From a bacterium (lineage in GTDB: Bacteria; Zixibacteria; MSB-5A5; WJJR01), in NCBI GenBank assembly GCA_021813505.1, contig JAKAKI010000084.1, positions 50,224-105,450 on the forward strand: a DNA stretch of 55,227 nucleotides, given 5' to 3'. Positions within the stretch are counted from its first letter, which is position 1. Every line of letters starts with the position of its first letter. Below, in pieces: positions 25,345 through 33,914 of the stretch. A model generated the notes under the pieces. That model saw only the letters and a list, made by a program, of their open reading frames with translations, ran no database searches and was not told the origin of the DNA. The translations under genes and the position numbers were made by a program.

Positions 25345-26603
25345 CGAACCACCTCTCTTGGGTCGGTAATTACGCCGGCCAGCGCCGAGGCGGCGCAAGT
25401 GGCCGGGGAGCCGAGGTAGATAAACGCTTCGGGATTGCCCATGCGGCCCTTGAAATTGCGATTCATCGTGGAAAGACAGTTTTCACCCGAACCGAGAATG
25501 CCGGTCTGCACGCCGGGGCAGGCACCGCAGCCGGGGGAATTGACCAGTCCGCCGGCTTCGACAATGGCGGTCCACAAGCCTTCTTTCATCCCCTGCAGGT
25601 AGACCTGCCGCGATGCCGGAGTGGCGACCAGACGAGTGCCTTTGGCAATCTTGTTTCCTTTGAGCACTCCGGCGGCCACTCGGAAGTCTTCGATCCGTCC
25701 GTTGGTGCAGGTTCCGAGATAGATCTGATGAATGCGCACATTGCGGACCTTGGGATCGGTCACACCAACGACCAGATCCACATTATGCGGCAGGGCAATT
25801 TGCGGCTCGAGCGCGGAGGCATCGACCTTCATTTCGAAATTGCAGGGCGCATCCAGATCGCCGCTTAACGGCGTGAAATCTTTGCCTCGCCCCTGCCGGG
25901 TCAGATACTCGAGGGTGCGGGCATCGGAGGGACACAGGCCGCATTTGGCGCCGGCTTCGACCGCCATGTTGGGGAGTGTGGATCGCTCCGGAACCGGCCA
26001 TTCAGCGATGGTCGAACCGACGAATTCCATCGAGCGATAAGTGGCGCCACCCGCACCGATGCGGCCGATGATGTGCAGCATGACATCTTTGGAATAGACC
26101 CCATGGGGGGTGCGGCCATTGATCACGAACCGCATCGTATCGGGGACACGCAGCCAGGTGCGCGACAGATACATGGCGATGGCGACGTCCGTGGAACCCA
26201 TGCCGGTGGCAAGCGCCCCGAGGACACCGCCCATGCAAGTGTGCGAGTCACCACCGATGATGATCTCGCCGGGACGCACGTACTTTTCCATCATCACCTG
26301 ATGGCAGATGCCTTCGCCGACGTCGACCAGCTCCACGCCCCACTCCGACGCGAACTCGCGGATGGTTTTGTGCTCGTTGGCGCTGGCAACGGTCGAGCTC
26401 GGCGAAGCATGGTCGATGAAGAAGCGGACTTTGTCGGGATGTTTGAATCCCTTGAAACCGAGACTGCGCAGTTGTGAAATTGCCAGCGGCCCGGAAAGGT
26501 CATGGGCGAAGACTTGATCGACCGGGGTCATCACGAGCTGGCCCGGCCGAACGTCATGGCCCACCTTGTTGGCGAGAATTTTCTCCACGAGTGTCATGGG
26601 CAT
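25341..26603 (-). CDS. leuC: 3-isopropylmalate dehydratase large subunit
   Basis: A 420-residue aconitase-superfamily catalytic subunit with a [4Fe-4S] cluster. Visible landmarks are GGDSHTCMGGVLGALATGMG near residue 130, YLGTCTNGRIEDFRVAA near 300 and SPGCGACPG near 360, supplying the three cluster cysteines. Length fits the 420-residue archaeal/HacA-type LeuC rather than the 466-residue enterobacterial form. ATG 26603 follows AAGGAGG at 10 bp; a second ATG two codons later is possible. It forms an operon with leuD. leuA and leuB are not in the window. Confidence 0.95.
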   Translation of the reverse strand: MPMTLVEKILANKVGHDVRPGQLVMTPVDQVFAHDLSGPLAISQLRSLGFKGFKHPDKVRFFIDHASPSSTVASANEHKTIREFASEWGVELVDVGEGICHQVMMEKYVRPGEIIIGGDSHTCMGGVLGALATGMGSTDVAIAMYLSRTWLRVPDTMRFVINGRTPHGVYSKDVMLHIIGRIGAGGATYRSMEFVGSTIAEWPVPERSTLPNMAVEAGAKCGLCPSDARTLEYLTRQGRGKDFTPLSGDLDAPCNFEMKVDASALEPQIALPHNVDLVVGVTDPKVRNVRIHQIYLGTCTNGRIEDFRVAAGVLKGNKIAKGTRLVATPASRQVYLQGMKEGLWTAIVEAGGLVNSPGCGACPGVQTGILGSGENCLSTMNRNFKGRMGNPEAFIYLGSPATCAASALAGVITDPREVVR

Positions 26604-26706
26604 CAGAAGAAGTCCTCCTTGGTGATCTAGGGCGCTGCTCGCCATAGATGCCAGTGAGTATACCACATACGTGGTGGCGGGGTCAAAGGCTAGCGCGAGA
26701 GGAGTC

Positions 26707-26756
26707 AGGACGAAGGACAAAGGACTACGGACCAAGGACAAAGGACTAGGGATCAG
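26707..26756. repeat. 7-bp tandem repeat upstream of leuC
   Basis: Imperfect 7-bp units AGGACGA, AGGACAA, AGGACTA, CGGACCA, AGGACAA, AGGACTA, GGGATCA. It lies in the probable promoter-upstream region of leuCD, about 100 bp from the start codon. Confidence 0.65.
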
Positions 26757-26770
26757 GGAGCATGATTGGC

Positions 26771-26879
26771 AAGGGAGGGCGAGGCTCCTGCCGAGCCTTG
26801 TTTCCGCGCGCTGGCTCGCGGCATGACGCGAATGTATCTCCGGGCGGAAGCGTGGCTCGGCGGGAGCCTCGCCCTCCCA
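26771..26879. repeat. REP pair (family R1)
   Basis: AAGGGAGGGCGAGGCTCCTG at 26771 and its inverse ending CCTCGCCCTCCC at 26879, around about 55 bp that include a CGCGCGCTGGCTCGCG palindrome. It lies between leuC and the small membrane protein gene. Confidence 0.9.
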
Positions 26880-26900
26880 CCTTCGATTGGGTAATGGCAG

Positions 26901-27350
26901 CTATATCGCGGCGAGCATGGCGGCCAAGCGGTGTTGCAGCGCTGCGAGCAAGCGGTACGCGAAGAACTCCGCGACGGAGGCGTAGATGCCCGCCAGTGTC
27001 GTGATGATGGCGAGACCAGGGATGAACCATGCCGCAAGTCTTGGTGTCGGTGATGTAATGTGAAGCGTCAACAGAAAGGCCGCGAGAATCAGCACTGAAT
27101 AGGCGCGAGGCAGCACAAGTCGACGCAAAGTCGCGGCCTCGGCGCGAATTCCCTCGGGGACAGCCGGGTTGGTGGAGAGCTGTATGATCTTCCCCGTCGT
27201 GATCCAGACGCACAGGAAGATCAACAGCTGGGCGGCAATTAATCCCAGAGAGGAGAACATCCCGAGAAGAGCCGCATCCGTGATTGCGCACACGAAAACG
27301 CCGGCGAGCACGAGCCATTTCAGCGGGGCCAGGATTCTGAGGACGATCAC
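26901..27350 (-). CDS. Small integral membrane protein, unknown
   Basis: About 149 residues with four strongly hydrophobic helices (LKWLVLAGVFVCAITDAAL, LIAAQLLIFLCVWITTG, AYSVLILAAFLLTLHI, LAAWFIPGLAIITTLAGIYA). I do not recognise a family. GTG 27350 lies 7 bp after the stop of the preceding gene, suggesting coupled translation; the frame continues upstream but only as the shadow of that gene. A pair with the secreted protein upstream is likely. Confidence 0.6.
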   Translation of the reverse strand: MIVLRILAPLKWLVLAGVFVCAITDAALLGMFSSLGLIAAQLLIFLCVWITTGKIIQLSTNPAVPEGIRAEAATLRRLVLPRAYSVLILAAFLLTLHITSPTPRLAAWFIPGLAIITTLAGIYASVAEFFAYRLLAALQHRLAAMLAAI

Positions 27351-27357
27351 GAGATGG

Positions 27358-27897
27358 TCATTTCGCTTTGGCCTTCGGCTTGGGCGCCTGTGCCTGATAC
27401 GTGAGAGCGCTGAACATGACCGGGGGCAATGAGCCGAGGGCACGTCCGATCTGGGCGTTGAAAGCGTTGTCCCCCAACCGCCCGATGCGGATGGTCCATT
27501 GTTTCCACTCGCCGTTGAAATCCAGTGCCCATTCGCCGGCGTCGAATTTCATTCGTCCAGTCACTTCGGGGTAACGAGACTCGATCCAGTGGAATGGCAG
27601 GGCAGTATCGCCTGGCGTGATGCCGATCGATCCATGCCCACGCGATACGACGACAGTGTCGTCCTCATTAATCAGAACACGCCTGACGGAAAGCACCCGG
27701 CCACCGGAGTCAGCGGAAATGGCGACGGTGTCGCTGAAGTTGGTCATCATGAAGCGGCCGTGGCCGATCCAGACCCGGGTGGAATTGCCCGCGAAGAATC
27801 CGGCGGGATCGGTGTGGAAGATGCCGAGTGAGTCCTGGGCAAATGCGGAAGCACAGGCGCTGAGGCACAGCAGGATTGACAGAGTCAGACGGCGCAT
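27358..27897 (-). CDS. Secreted protein of unknown function
   Basis: A 179-residue exported protein with signal peptide MRRLTLSILLCLSACASAFA. A lipoprotein reading is possible because of the LSAC stretch, but no canonical lipobox follows. The mature part is beta-rich (FAGNSTRVWIGHGRFMM, GRMKFDAGEWALDFNGEW) and ends in a Lys/Pro/Ala tail (APKPKAKAK). No family is recognised. ATG 27897 gives a clean signal peptide; upstream ATGs at 27933 and 27954 would lengthen it. Divergent from nusB across about 320 bp that contain no other gene. Confidence 0.65.
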   Translation of the reverse strand: MRRLTLSILLCLSACASAFAQDSLGIFHTDPAGFFAGNSTRVWIGHGRFMMTNFSDTVAISADSGGRVLSVRRVLINEDDTVVVSRGHGSIGITPGDTALPFHWIESRYPEVTGRMKFDAGEWALDFNGEWKQWTIRIGRLGDNAFNAQIGRALGSLPPVMFSALTYQAQAPKPKAKAK

Positions 27898-28218
27898 ACC
27901 CGCAAGTCCCTTCCCATTCACGATTCTCAACATTGTCCTACCGCTCATCGCCATGGTTGGTTCCCTCTCGGTCCATCGAGGCGGCCTGTTCCCCGGGCCT
28001 CCCAGCCCGGAGGTGAATGCAGTTCGCCAGCGACGTTGTCAATGGAATTTCATTCGGACGGCTCTGTGTTGTGCGCTGGCGCCATCCGGCCATTCTTGCC
28101 GCCACAGTGCAATCGAGCCGGGCGGGAAAAGCGCTGGCTGCGGGGTGTCGAAGTTGCTAAATTAGTTGGTTTGGTGCGAACCGGGTTGAAGAGTTCGGAC
28201 CAGGGAGCCAGGGGAAAC

Positions 28219-28671
28219 GTGAGCCGCAGACGACAGGGACGTGAACTCGCACTGGGATGCTTGTATGCGCACTTCTCGACCGGTGAACCGGTGGAGACGG
28301 TGTTTCAGGGACAGGCGAGCCGGATGAGCTGTGACGCCGAGACCGAGTCATACGCCAAGCGGCTGTTCCTGACGGCGGTGACCGAGGGCGAGGCAATTGA
28401 CCGGGCGATCCGTGAAGGATCGGAAAACTGGGACTTTTCCCGAATCGGCAACGTGGAGAAAAATCTCCTCAGGCTCTCCATCGCGGAACTATGGTTTTTC
28501 CCGGAGACGCCGGGCAAAGTGATTATCAACGAGGCTGTGGAACTGGCGCGGGATTATGTCGGCGAGGAGTCGTGTGCATTCATCAACGCGCTGCTCGACC
28601 GAGTGTATAAACAGGGCGCTGGACGGGTTTCACCGAGCCCCGGGGCAGCACTGCCGGAGCAGCAGGAATAA
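28219..28671 (+). CDS. nusB: Transcription antitermination factor NusB
   Basis: A 150-residue all-helical RNA-binding protein that with NusE/S10 binds boxA of rRNA leaders. Family pattern: SRRRQGRELALGCLYAHFST at the N terminus (RxxAxxxLYxxx), NVEKNLLRLSIAELWFF near residue 78 and KVIINEAVELARDYVGEESC, FINALLDRVYK toward the end. GTG 28219 follows AGGGGAAAC; the open frame upstream to 28036 has no homology to the family and is discarded. It is followed after 42 bp by the DUF2723 gene. Confidence 0.93.
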   Translation: MSRRRQGRELALGCLYAHFSTGEPVETVFQGQASRMSCDAETESYAKRLFLTAVTEGEAIDRAIREGSENWDFSRIGNVEKNLLRLSIAELWFFPETPGKVIINEAVELARDYVGEESCAFINALLDRVYKQGAGRVSPSPGAALPEQQE

Positions 28672-28713
28672 TCCGTCTGGGTCGGGCGGGCCAATGAAGC
28701 GGAGTCACGAACG

Positions 28714-31359
28714 ATGAATGTAGCGGGAAGGCTGAAAACACAGTTTGATCGATTGTTTCCCGACCGGATTCTGGCGGCGTTGGGCGGGGTCGTCTTGCTC
28801 TTCACGCTGTTTATCTATGTCCGGACCGTGGCGCCCACAGTCTCGTTTTGGGACTGCGGCGAATTCGTGACCTGCGCGCATATTCTGGGGATTCCGCATC
28901 CCCCGGGCACACCGCTCTGGGTCCTGATGGCGCACTGGTTCTCTTTCCTGCCATTATCCTCCGACCCGTCGGTGCGCATCAACCTGTTCTCGAGCGTCTC
29001 GTGCGCCTTCGCAAACGCGGTCGCGTTTTTTGTCCTGGCGCGGCTGATCACGTTTTGGTTTTCGTCCAAGTATCCAAACCCGGGTCTGGGCTGGCCGGAA
29101 AAGCTGGCGATCTACGGTGGCGCGCTGTCGGGGTCGCTATTTTTCGCGTTTTCGAGTACATACTGGTCGAGTGCGGTGGAGACCGAAGTTTACGGCATCT
29201 CGATGTATCTGATGATGACGCTGATCTGGCTGTCGCTGGTGTGGGCATATCATCGGGACGAGCCAGGGAGCGACCGCTTTCTGGTGCTGATCGGGTACCT
29301 AGCGCTCTTATCGCAGGGCATTCACCCGACGGTGTTCATCGTCATGCCTGCCATCTTCGTGTTGGTCGTGGCGCTGTCGCCAAGGCATCTGAAAGACATC
29401 CGCTTCTGGGTGAGCTGTATCATCATGTTCCTGGTGACTAGCGGGCTACTGCCGTTTTTATGGGCGGTGAGTATCTGGCTGGCGCTGGCCGGGATGATGA
29501 TCATTTTCCGGCAGCCGACGCTTTTTGGAATTGTCTGGACGAGCGTGATATTCGGCGCGGGCATTGTCGGCTGGCTGGCCAAGAGCGAGCCATGGCCGAT
29601 CTACTTTGCGGCGCTGATCTGGGCCATCGGGATTCTGCACTTGATCCGCGAGAATTCGGCGTGGGTGCTGGCATTTGCGCTCGGGCTGGTGAGCCTGATG
29701 GGGTTTTCGGTTCACATGTATCTCCCGATACGTGCGCGGTTCGACCCGGCCATCAACGAGAACAATCCCGACGACTGGACGAGGTTTCTCAACTGTGTCG
29801 AGCGCAAGCAGTACGGCAATGAATCGATGTTCCAACGAGCGCTGCACCGGCGGGCGGAGTGGTCGAGCCAGTTCGGGACCCATGAACGAATGGGGTACTG
29901 GGGATTCTTCCAGAAGCAATACGGGTTCAACGAGAAATTCTTCCTGCCGCTTTTCCTCCTGGGACTGCTGGGCCTGTATCAATTGACGCGTGCACGGGGG
30001 GCATTCGGATTCTTCTTGATCATCATTCTGCTGGTCAGTTCGGTGGGCCTGATCTGGTACATGAATTTCGCCGACGGCAGCAAATACAATGCGGCCACAC
30101 AGGATGCGTATCTGGAGGTCCGCGACCGTGACTATTTCTTCACGCCGGCGTTTATCGTTTTCGGCATGGCGATCGGACTGGGCGGAGCGGCGCTGGTGCG
30201 CTGGTTCTCTGGAGGGTCCGCCAAGTGGGCGGCCGTTGGCGCGGCCATCATCGCGCTGATGCCACTCAAAGCGCTGCAGGCGAATTACTACACCAACGAC
30301 CGTTCCAAGGACTACATCCCGTACGATTACGCTTACAACATCTTGGTTTCCGCCGATTCCAACGCCGTCCTGTTCACCAATGGCGACAACGACACCTTCC
30401 CTGTCTGGTGCCTGCAGGAGGTGTATGGTATCCGCAAGGACGTGCGCGTCGCCAACCTCAGCCTTTTGAACACACAGTGGTATATCAAGCAATTGAAGAA
30501 TGCGATGGGTGTTCCGATCGGCCTGTCGAATGCCGAGATCGACCGGTTGTACCACTACCGGACACCCGATGGCAAGACTAAACGCATTCAGGACCAGATG
30601 ATCGACAACATCCTGTCGACCAACGACTGGAAGGTTCCGGTCAATTTTGCGGTGACGGTGTCGGCATCGAATCGCGTTTACAACGACAAGCCGCTGGAAC
30701 GCCATCTGATGATGACCGGGCTGTCGTATCGGCTGGTGAAAGAGGACGCCGAGGCGATGGTCGAGCCGGAACTGTGTTACGACCGCTTCATGAATGTATT
30801 CAAGTTCCGGGGTATCAACGATTCTACCGTGAACAAAGATGAGAACACCAGCCGCCTGGTGGCGAACTACGCCTCGGGGTTCATCATCACCGCAGACACA
30901 CTGCGCCGCCGTGGGGATAAGGTCCGCGCGGTGGAACTGGTCAACCGGGCGATTGAGCTTTTGCCCAATGAGCAGGATGCCTACATCTACCTCGCGCAGA
31001 TGTATGCCGAGAACAAGGACGTCGCGGGCCTGGATTCGGTGCTGGCGCGGGTGCGCCGTTCGCATGCGGATAGGCGGCCGATCGAATCGAATATCGGTTA
31101 TTCGTATGCCCGCGCCGGAGACACGGCGCGCGCGTTCAGCACGCTGAAGGCCGTACTCGATTTCGATCCGAAGTACGAGACGGCATACAAGACGCTCTTA
31201 CGGATGTACTATGACAGCGGCCGGGTGGATTCGCTTAAGAATCTCATGCAGACATGGATCGCGAATAATCCCAGTGATCAGCAGAGCAAGGAATTCTGGG
31301 GCAAGATCACGTCGATGCCCACCACCGACACGGCTAAAGCGAAAGCCAAAACACCGTAG
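28714..31359 (+). CDS. DUF2723 (TMEM260-like) membrane protein with TPR C terminus
   Basis: An 881-residue polytopic protein. The N-terminal about 500 residues hold 10-12 helices with the DUF2723 signature SFWDCGEFVTCAHILGIPHP and PGTPLWVLMAHWFSFLP near residue 45, an Asp-Glu pair after the first helix as in GT-C glycosyltransferases. The family includes human TMEM260, described as a protein O-mannosyltransferase. A periplasmic region follows (FTNGDNDTFPVWCLQEVYGI near residue 555), then TPR-like helices from about 725 (AVELVNRAIELLPNEQDAYI). The C terminus is an Ala/Lys tail (TAKAKAKTP). The genes around it encode glycosyltransferases. A role in glycosylating exported proteins is inference. 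Confidence 0.87.
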   Translation: MNVAGRLKTQFDRLFPDRILAALGGVVLLFTLFIYVRTVAPTVSFWDCGEFVTCAHILGIPHPPGTPLWVLMAHWFSFLPLSSDPSVRINLFSSVSCAFANAVAFFVLARLITFWFSSKYPNPGLGWPEKLAIYGGALSGSLFFAFSSTYWSSAVETEVYGISMYLMMTLIWLSLVWAYHRDEPGSDRFLVLIGYLALLSQGIHPTVFIVMPAIFVLVVALSPRHLKDIRFWVSCIIMFLVTSGLLPFLWAVSIWLALAGMMIIFRQPTLFGIVWTSVIFGAGIVGWLAKSEPWPIYFAALIWAIGILHLIRENSAWVLAFALGLVSLMGFSVHMYLPIRARFDPAINENNPDDWTRFLNCVERKQYGNESMFQRALHRRAEWSSQFGTHERMGYWGFFQKQYGFNEKFFLPLFLLGLLGLYQLTRARGAFGFFLIIILLVSSVGLIWYMNFADGSKYNAATQDAYLEVRDRDYFFTPAFIVFGMAIGLGGAALVRWFSGGSAKWAAVGAAIIALMPLKALQANYYTNDRSKDYIPYDYAYNILVSADSNAVLFTNGDNDTFPVWCLQEVYGIRKDVRVANLSLLNTQWYIKQLKNAMGVPIGLSNAEIDRLYHYRTPDGKTKRIQDQMIDNILSTNDWKVPVNFAVTVSASNRVYNDKPLERHLMMTGLSYRLVKEDAEAMVEPELCYDRFMNVFKFRGINDSTVNKDENTSRLVANYASGFIITADTLRRRGDKVRAVELVNRAIELLPNEQDAYIYLAQMYAENKDVAGLDSVLARVRRSHADRRPIESNIGYSYARAGDTARAFSTLKAVLDFDPKYETAYKTLLRMYYDSGRVDSLKNLMQTWIANNPSDQQSKEFWGKITSMPTTDTAKAKAKTP

Positions 31360-31524
31360 GGACGGGATAACTTCGTGGACGGCGGCCGTTCTGATGGCAA
31401 CCGCCCTCCGGCGCAACGCACGATGAATTCGGAACGGCGCAATTTGGAAGGACCACGATTTTAACATTCGGCTGGGACGCAGCGCGCAAATGGCGCGATC
31501 ACCCAGTGACCACGGACAATCACT

Positions 31525-32700
31525 GTGCCCCGGCGTATTCTCGCGATTAACTGGCAGGACCTGAAGAACCCGCAAGGGGGCGGGGCCGAGGTCCATTTGC
31601 ACGAGATCATCTCGCGCCTCGGGCAATGGGGGCACGAGGTCACATTGCTCTGTTGCGGATTCGATGGCGCCCCCGCCGAAGAGCGGTACGATCATATCCG
31701 GGTCGTACGGCGCGGGAAGCGCGCCGACTTCAATCTGGTCGCTCCGTTTGCGGCGCGCGAGTTGATGAAGCGGGAACAGTTCGACATCGTCATTGAAGAC
31801 ATCAACAAGATTCCGATTTATACACCGCTGTTTTCCTCCCCGCCGATTCTGGCGGTGGTGCCCCACCTGTTCGCGACGACCGTGTTCCACGAGATCAACT
31901 TCCTGCTGGCCAGTTACATCTATTTCATGGAATTCCCGGTCAAGTGGTTCTATCGGAACACACCGTTCATGGTGATCAGCGAGAGCACGAAGGGCGATCT
32001 GATGGCACGGGGTATTCCCCGGAACATGATCCGGGTGGTGCACTGCGGGATCGATCACGCGGTTTATTGCCCCGATGCACGTTTCGAGAAGACTTCGGAG
32101 CCAACGATCACGTATGTCGGGCGGCTGAAGCGCTACAAATCGGTCGACCACATCTTCGCCGCGCTCCCCCTCATCCTGAAGGATTTCCCCAATGTGCGTC
32201 TCGAAGTGATCGGGACCGGGGATGACGACGGACGCTTGCGCCAGAGGGCGGATGAGCTTGGGGTGGCAGACCGCGTGACATTCGCGGGATTTGTCCCGGT
32301 GGCGCAGAAAGTGGAAACACTTCGCCGGTCGTGGGTGGTGGTGTGTCCATCGCTCAAGGAAGGCTGGGGGCTGACCAATATCGAAGCGAACGCCTGCGGA
32401 GCACCGGTGGTGTGTGCCAATGTCCCAGGGCTGCGGGATTCGGCCATCGACGGCGAGACCGGACTTTTGTATCCATACGGCGACACCAAGGCGCTGGCGG
32501 AGCGGCTGGGCAGAGTTCTCGGTGATGCCGGATTGCGAAAGCACCTGGTGGACGGCGGGTTGCGCTGGGCAGACCGGTTCCATTGGGATCAGGCGGCCCG
32601 GCAGACCGAAGAGATCATCGATCAGGTGGCATCCGGCGAGCGGCAGATTGACCGGCAAACGCCGGCGCCGGTGGCGGCCAGAGGTCTCCATGCGTCGTAA
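31525..32700 (+). CDS. Glycosyltransferase family 4 protein
   Basis: A 391-residue GT-B fold enzyme, probably retaining and nucleotide-sugar dependent, at the cytoplasmic membrane face. N-terminal acceptor half: DLKNPQGGGAEVHLHEII near residue 12. C-terminal donor half: TYVGRLKRYKSVDHIFAALP near 195, VTFAGFVPVAQK near 255 and SLKEGWGLTNIEANACGAPV near 275, carrying the EX7E-type catalytic pattern. It starts at GTG 31525 (MPRRILAINWQD); no strong RBS. The next gene starts inside its last codons (11-bp overlap). Sugar and acceptor are unknown. Confidence 0.9.
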   Translation: MPRRILAINWQDLKNPQGGGAEVHLHEIISRLGQWGHEVTLLCCGFDGAPAEERYDHIRVVRRGKRADFNLVAPFAARELMKREQFDIVIEDINKIPIYTPLFSSPPILAVVPHLFATTVFHEINFLLASYIYFMEFPVKWFYRNTPFMVISESTKGDLMARGIPRNMIRVVHCGIDHAVYCPDARFEKTSEPTITYVGRLKRYKSVDHIFAALPLILKDFPNVRLEVIGTGDDDGRLRQRADELGVADRVTFAGFVPVAQKVETLRRSWVVVCPSLKEGWGLTNIEANACGAPVVCANVPGLRDSAIDGETGLLYPYGDTKALAERLGRVLGDAGLRKHLVDGGLRWADRFHWDQAARQTEEIIDQVASGERQIDRQTPAPVAARGLHAS

Positions 32701-33730
32701 GGCGATCATCGGCGGCATCATCAGCCTGGTGTTCATGTACCTGGCGCTACGCAAGGTCGATTATTCCGATCTTTGGACGACGCTTCAGGGGGCGCGCTGG
32801 TCGTATCTGATTCCCAACATCGTGCTGGTGGTCGGTGTCATGTTCATTCGGGCATGGCGCTGGCAGTTGATTCTGCGCCCGATTGCGCGCATCCCATTTG
32901 CGCGCGTGTACTCCTCCACGATGATCGGCTTTATGGCCAACAACGTGCTCCCGGCGCGATTGGGTGAAATCGCCCGCGCGGTGTCGCTGGGATTGAAGAC
33001 CGGGATTTCGCGATCGGCCACGCTGGCGACGATTATCGTGGAGCGCATCTACGATTCCTTCGTCCTTTTGGCGTTCCTGTGGCTGGTGTTTGCCTTTTCG
33101 CAATTGTCGACACACACGGAAGTGGCACGGATTCGGTACCTGGGATGGATCTTCCTGTGCGTCAATGTCGCGCTCGTTTTGATCCTGATCCTTCTGCAGT
33201 TCCGCAATGCGTCGGTCGTGCGGTTTGTGGAGCGGGTGACGCGCAAGATGTCGCCGCGGGTCCAGGCGGTGTCGCGAGAGATCACTGAGAAGTTCGCGCG
33301 CGGACTGCGAGTGCACCATAACTGGCCAACCACCGTCGGCGTGGCGGTGTCCTCGCTGGTCATCTGGATCATCATGGGTTTTTCCAACTACTTCGTCTTC
33401 CTGGCGCTGGGGTTTCATCTGCCGTGGGAGGCCTCGTTCGTGGTGCTGGTGGTCGTGTCGCTCATGATCTCGATCCCGTCGACGGCGGGTTTTGTGGGTG
33501 TGTACCATTGGGCCACGCAAATCTCCCTGCAGGTGTACGGCCTTTCACCCAGTGAGGCGGTGGCGGTGGCGATTGTCCTGCATGCCGCCCAGTATATTCC
33601 GATCACCGTCCTGGGATTCTATCACCTTCGCCGCGAGCATTTGCGGTTGCGGACGGTGGATGGCAGCCAGCCGGTGCCGGAAAAGCCGGTGGAGGCCGGG
33701 GCAAGAGAGCCTGTGGAGAGGCAGCAATAG
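32690..33730 (+). CDS. Lysylphosphatidylglycerol synthase TM-region/UPF0104 family flippase-like protein
   Basis: A 346-residue integral membrane protein with about eight helices, of the LPG_synthase_TM (UPF0104/AglD-like) family. Family marks are LRPIARIPFARVYSSTMIGF near residue 60, NNVLPARLGEIARA near 85 and TLATIIVERIYDSFVLL near 110, and IPSTAGFVGVYHWA near 265. ATG 32690 lies within the end of the GT4 gene with AGAGG upstream, so the two are coupled. Members often accompany glycosyltransferases in lipid-linked glycan pathways, which fits here. The frame is open upstream to 32414, but that part shadows the GT4 gene. Confidence 0.87.
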   Translation: MRRKAIIGGIISLVFMYLALRKVDYSDLWTTLQGARWSYLIPNIVLVVGVMFIRAWRWQLILRPIARIPFARVYSSTMIGFMANNVLPARLGEIARAVSLGLKTGISRSATLATIIVERIYDSFVLLAFLWLVFAFSQLSTHTEVARIRYLGWIFLCVNVALVLILILLQFRNASVVRFVERVTRKMSPRVQAVSREITEKFARGLRVHHNWPTTVGVAVSSLVIWIIMGFSNYFVFLALGFHLPWEASFVVLVVVSLMISIPSTAGFVGVYHWATQISLQVYGLSPSEAVAVAIVLHAAQYIPITVLGFYHLRREHLRLRTVDGSQPVPEKPVEAGAREPVERQQ

Positions 33731-33746
33731 CAACCCTACCGCGCAG

Positions 33747-33871
33747 ACCGGTGGGCAAAGCCCACCCTTGTCCGTACTGCCCGGGATCGATGGGGCAATC
33801 AACGCGCCCCAGGGTCCGGGGATAAATGACTGTTCTTGGCGGCAAGGCTCGGCGGGAGCCTCGCCCTCCCT
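33747..33871. repeat. R7 hairpin plus R1 half element
   Basis: GGTGGGCAAAGCCCACC at 33750 and a single R1 arm at 33844-33871 (AAGGCTCGGCGGGAGCC then TCGCCCTCCC). They fill the 184-bp gap before the GT39 gene. Confidence 0.8.
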
Positions 33872-33914
33872 CCGGTTTCGCTTATAGAATTCAACAAGGA
33901 TTCGGTCGCACGCA

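Noticed and set aside
28036-28218. Long N-terminal extension of NusB
   Set aside because: No homology to NusB and no RBS; GTG 28219 has a good RBS and gives family length.
29458-31065. A 535-residue ORF opposite the DUF2723 gene
   Set aside because: Antisense shadow produced by high-GC codon bias; composition is Arg/His/Gln-rich without domain features.
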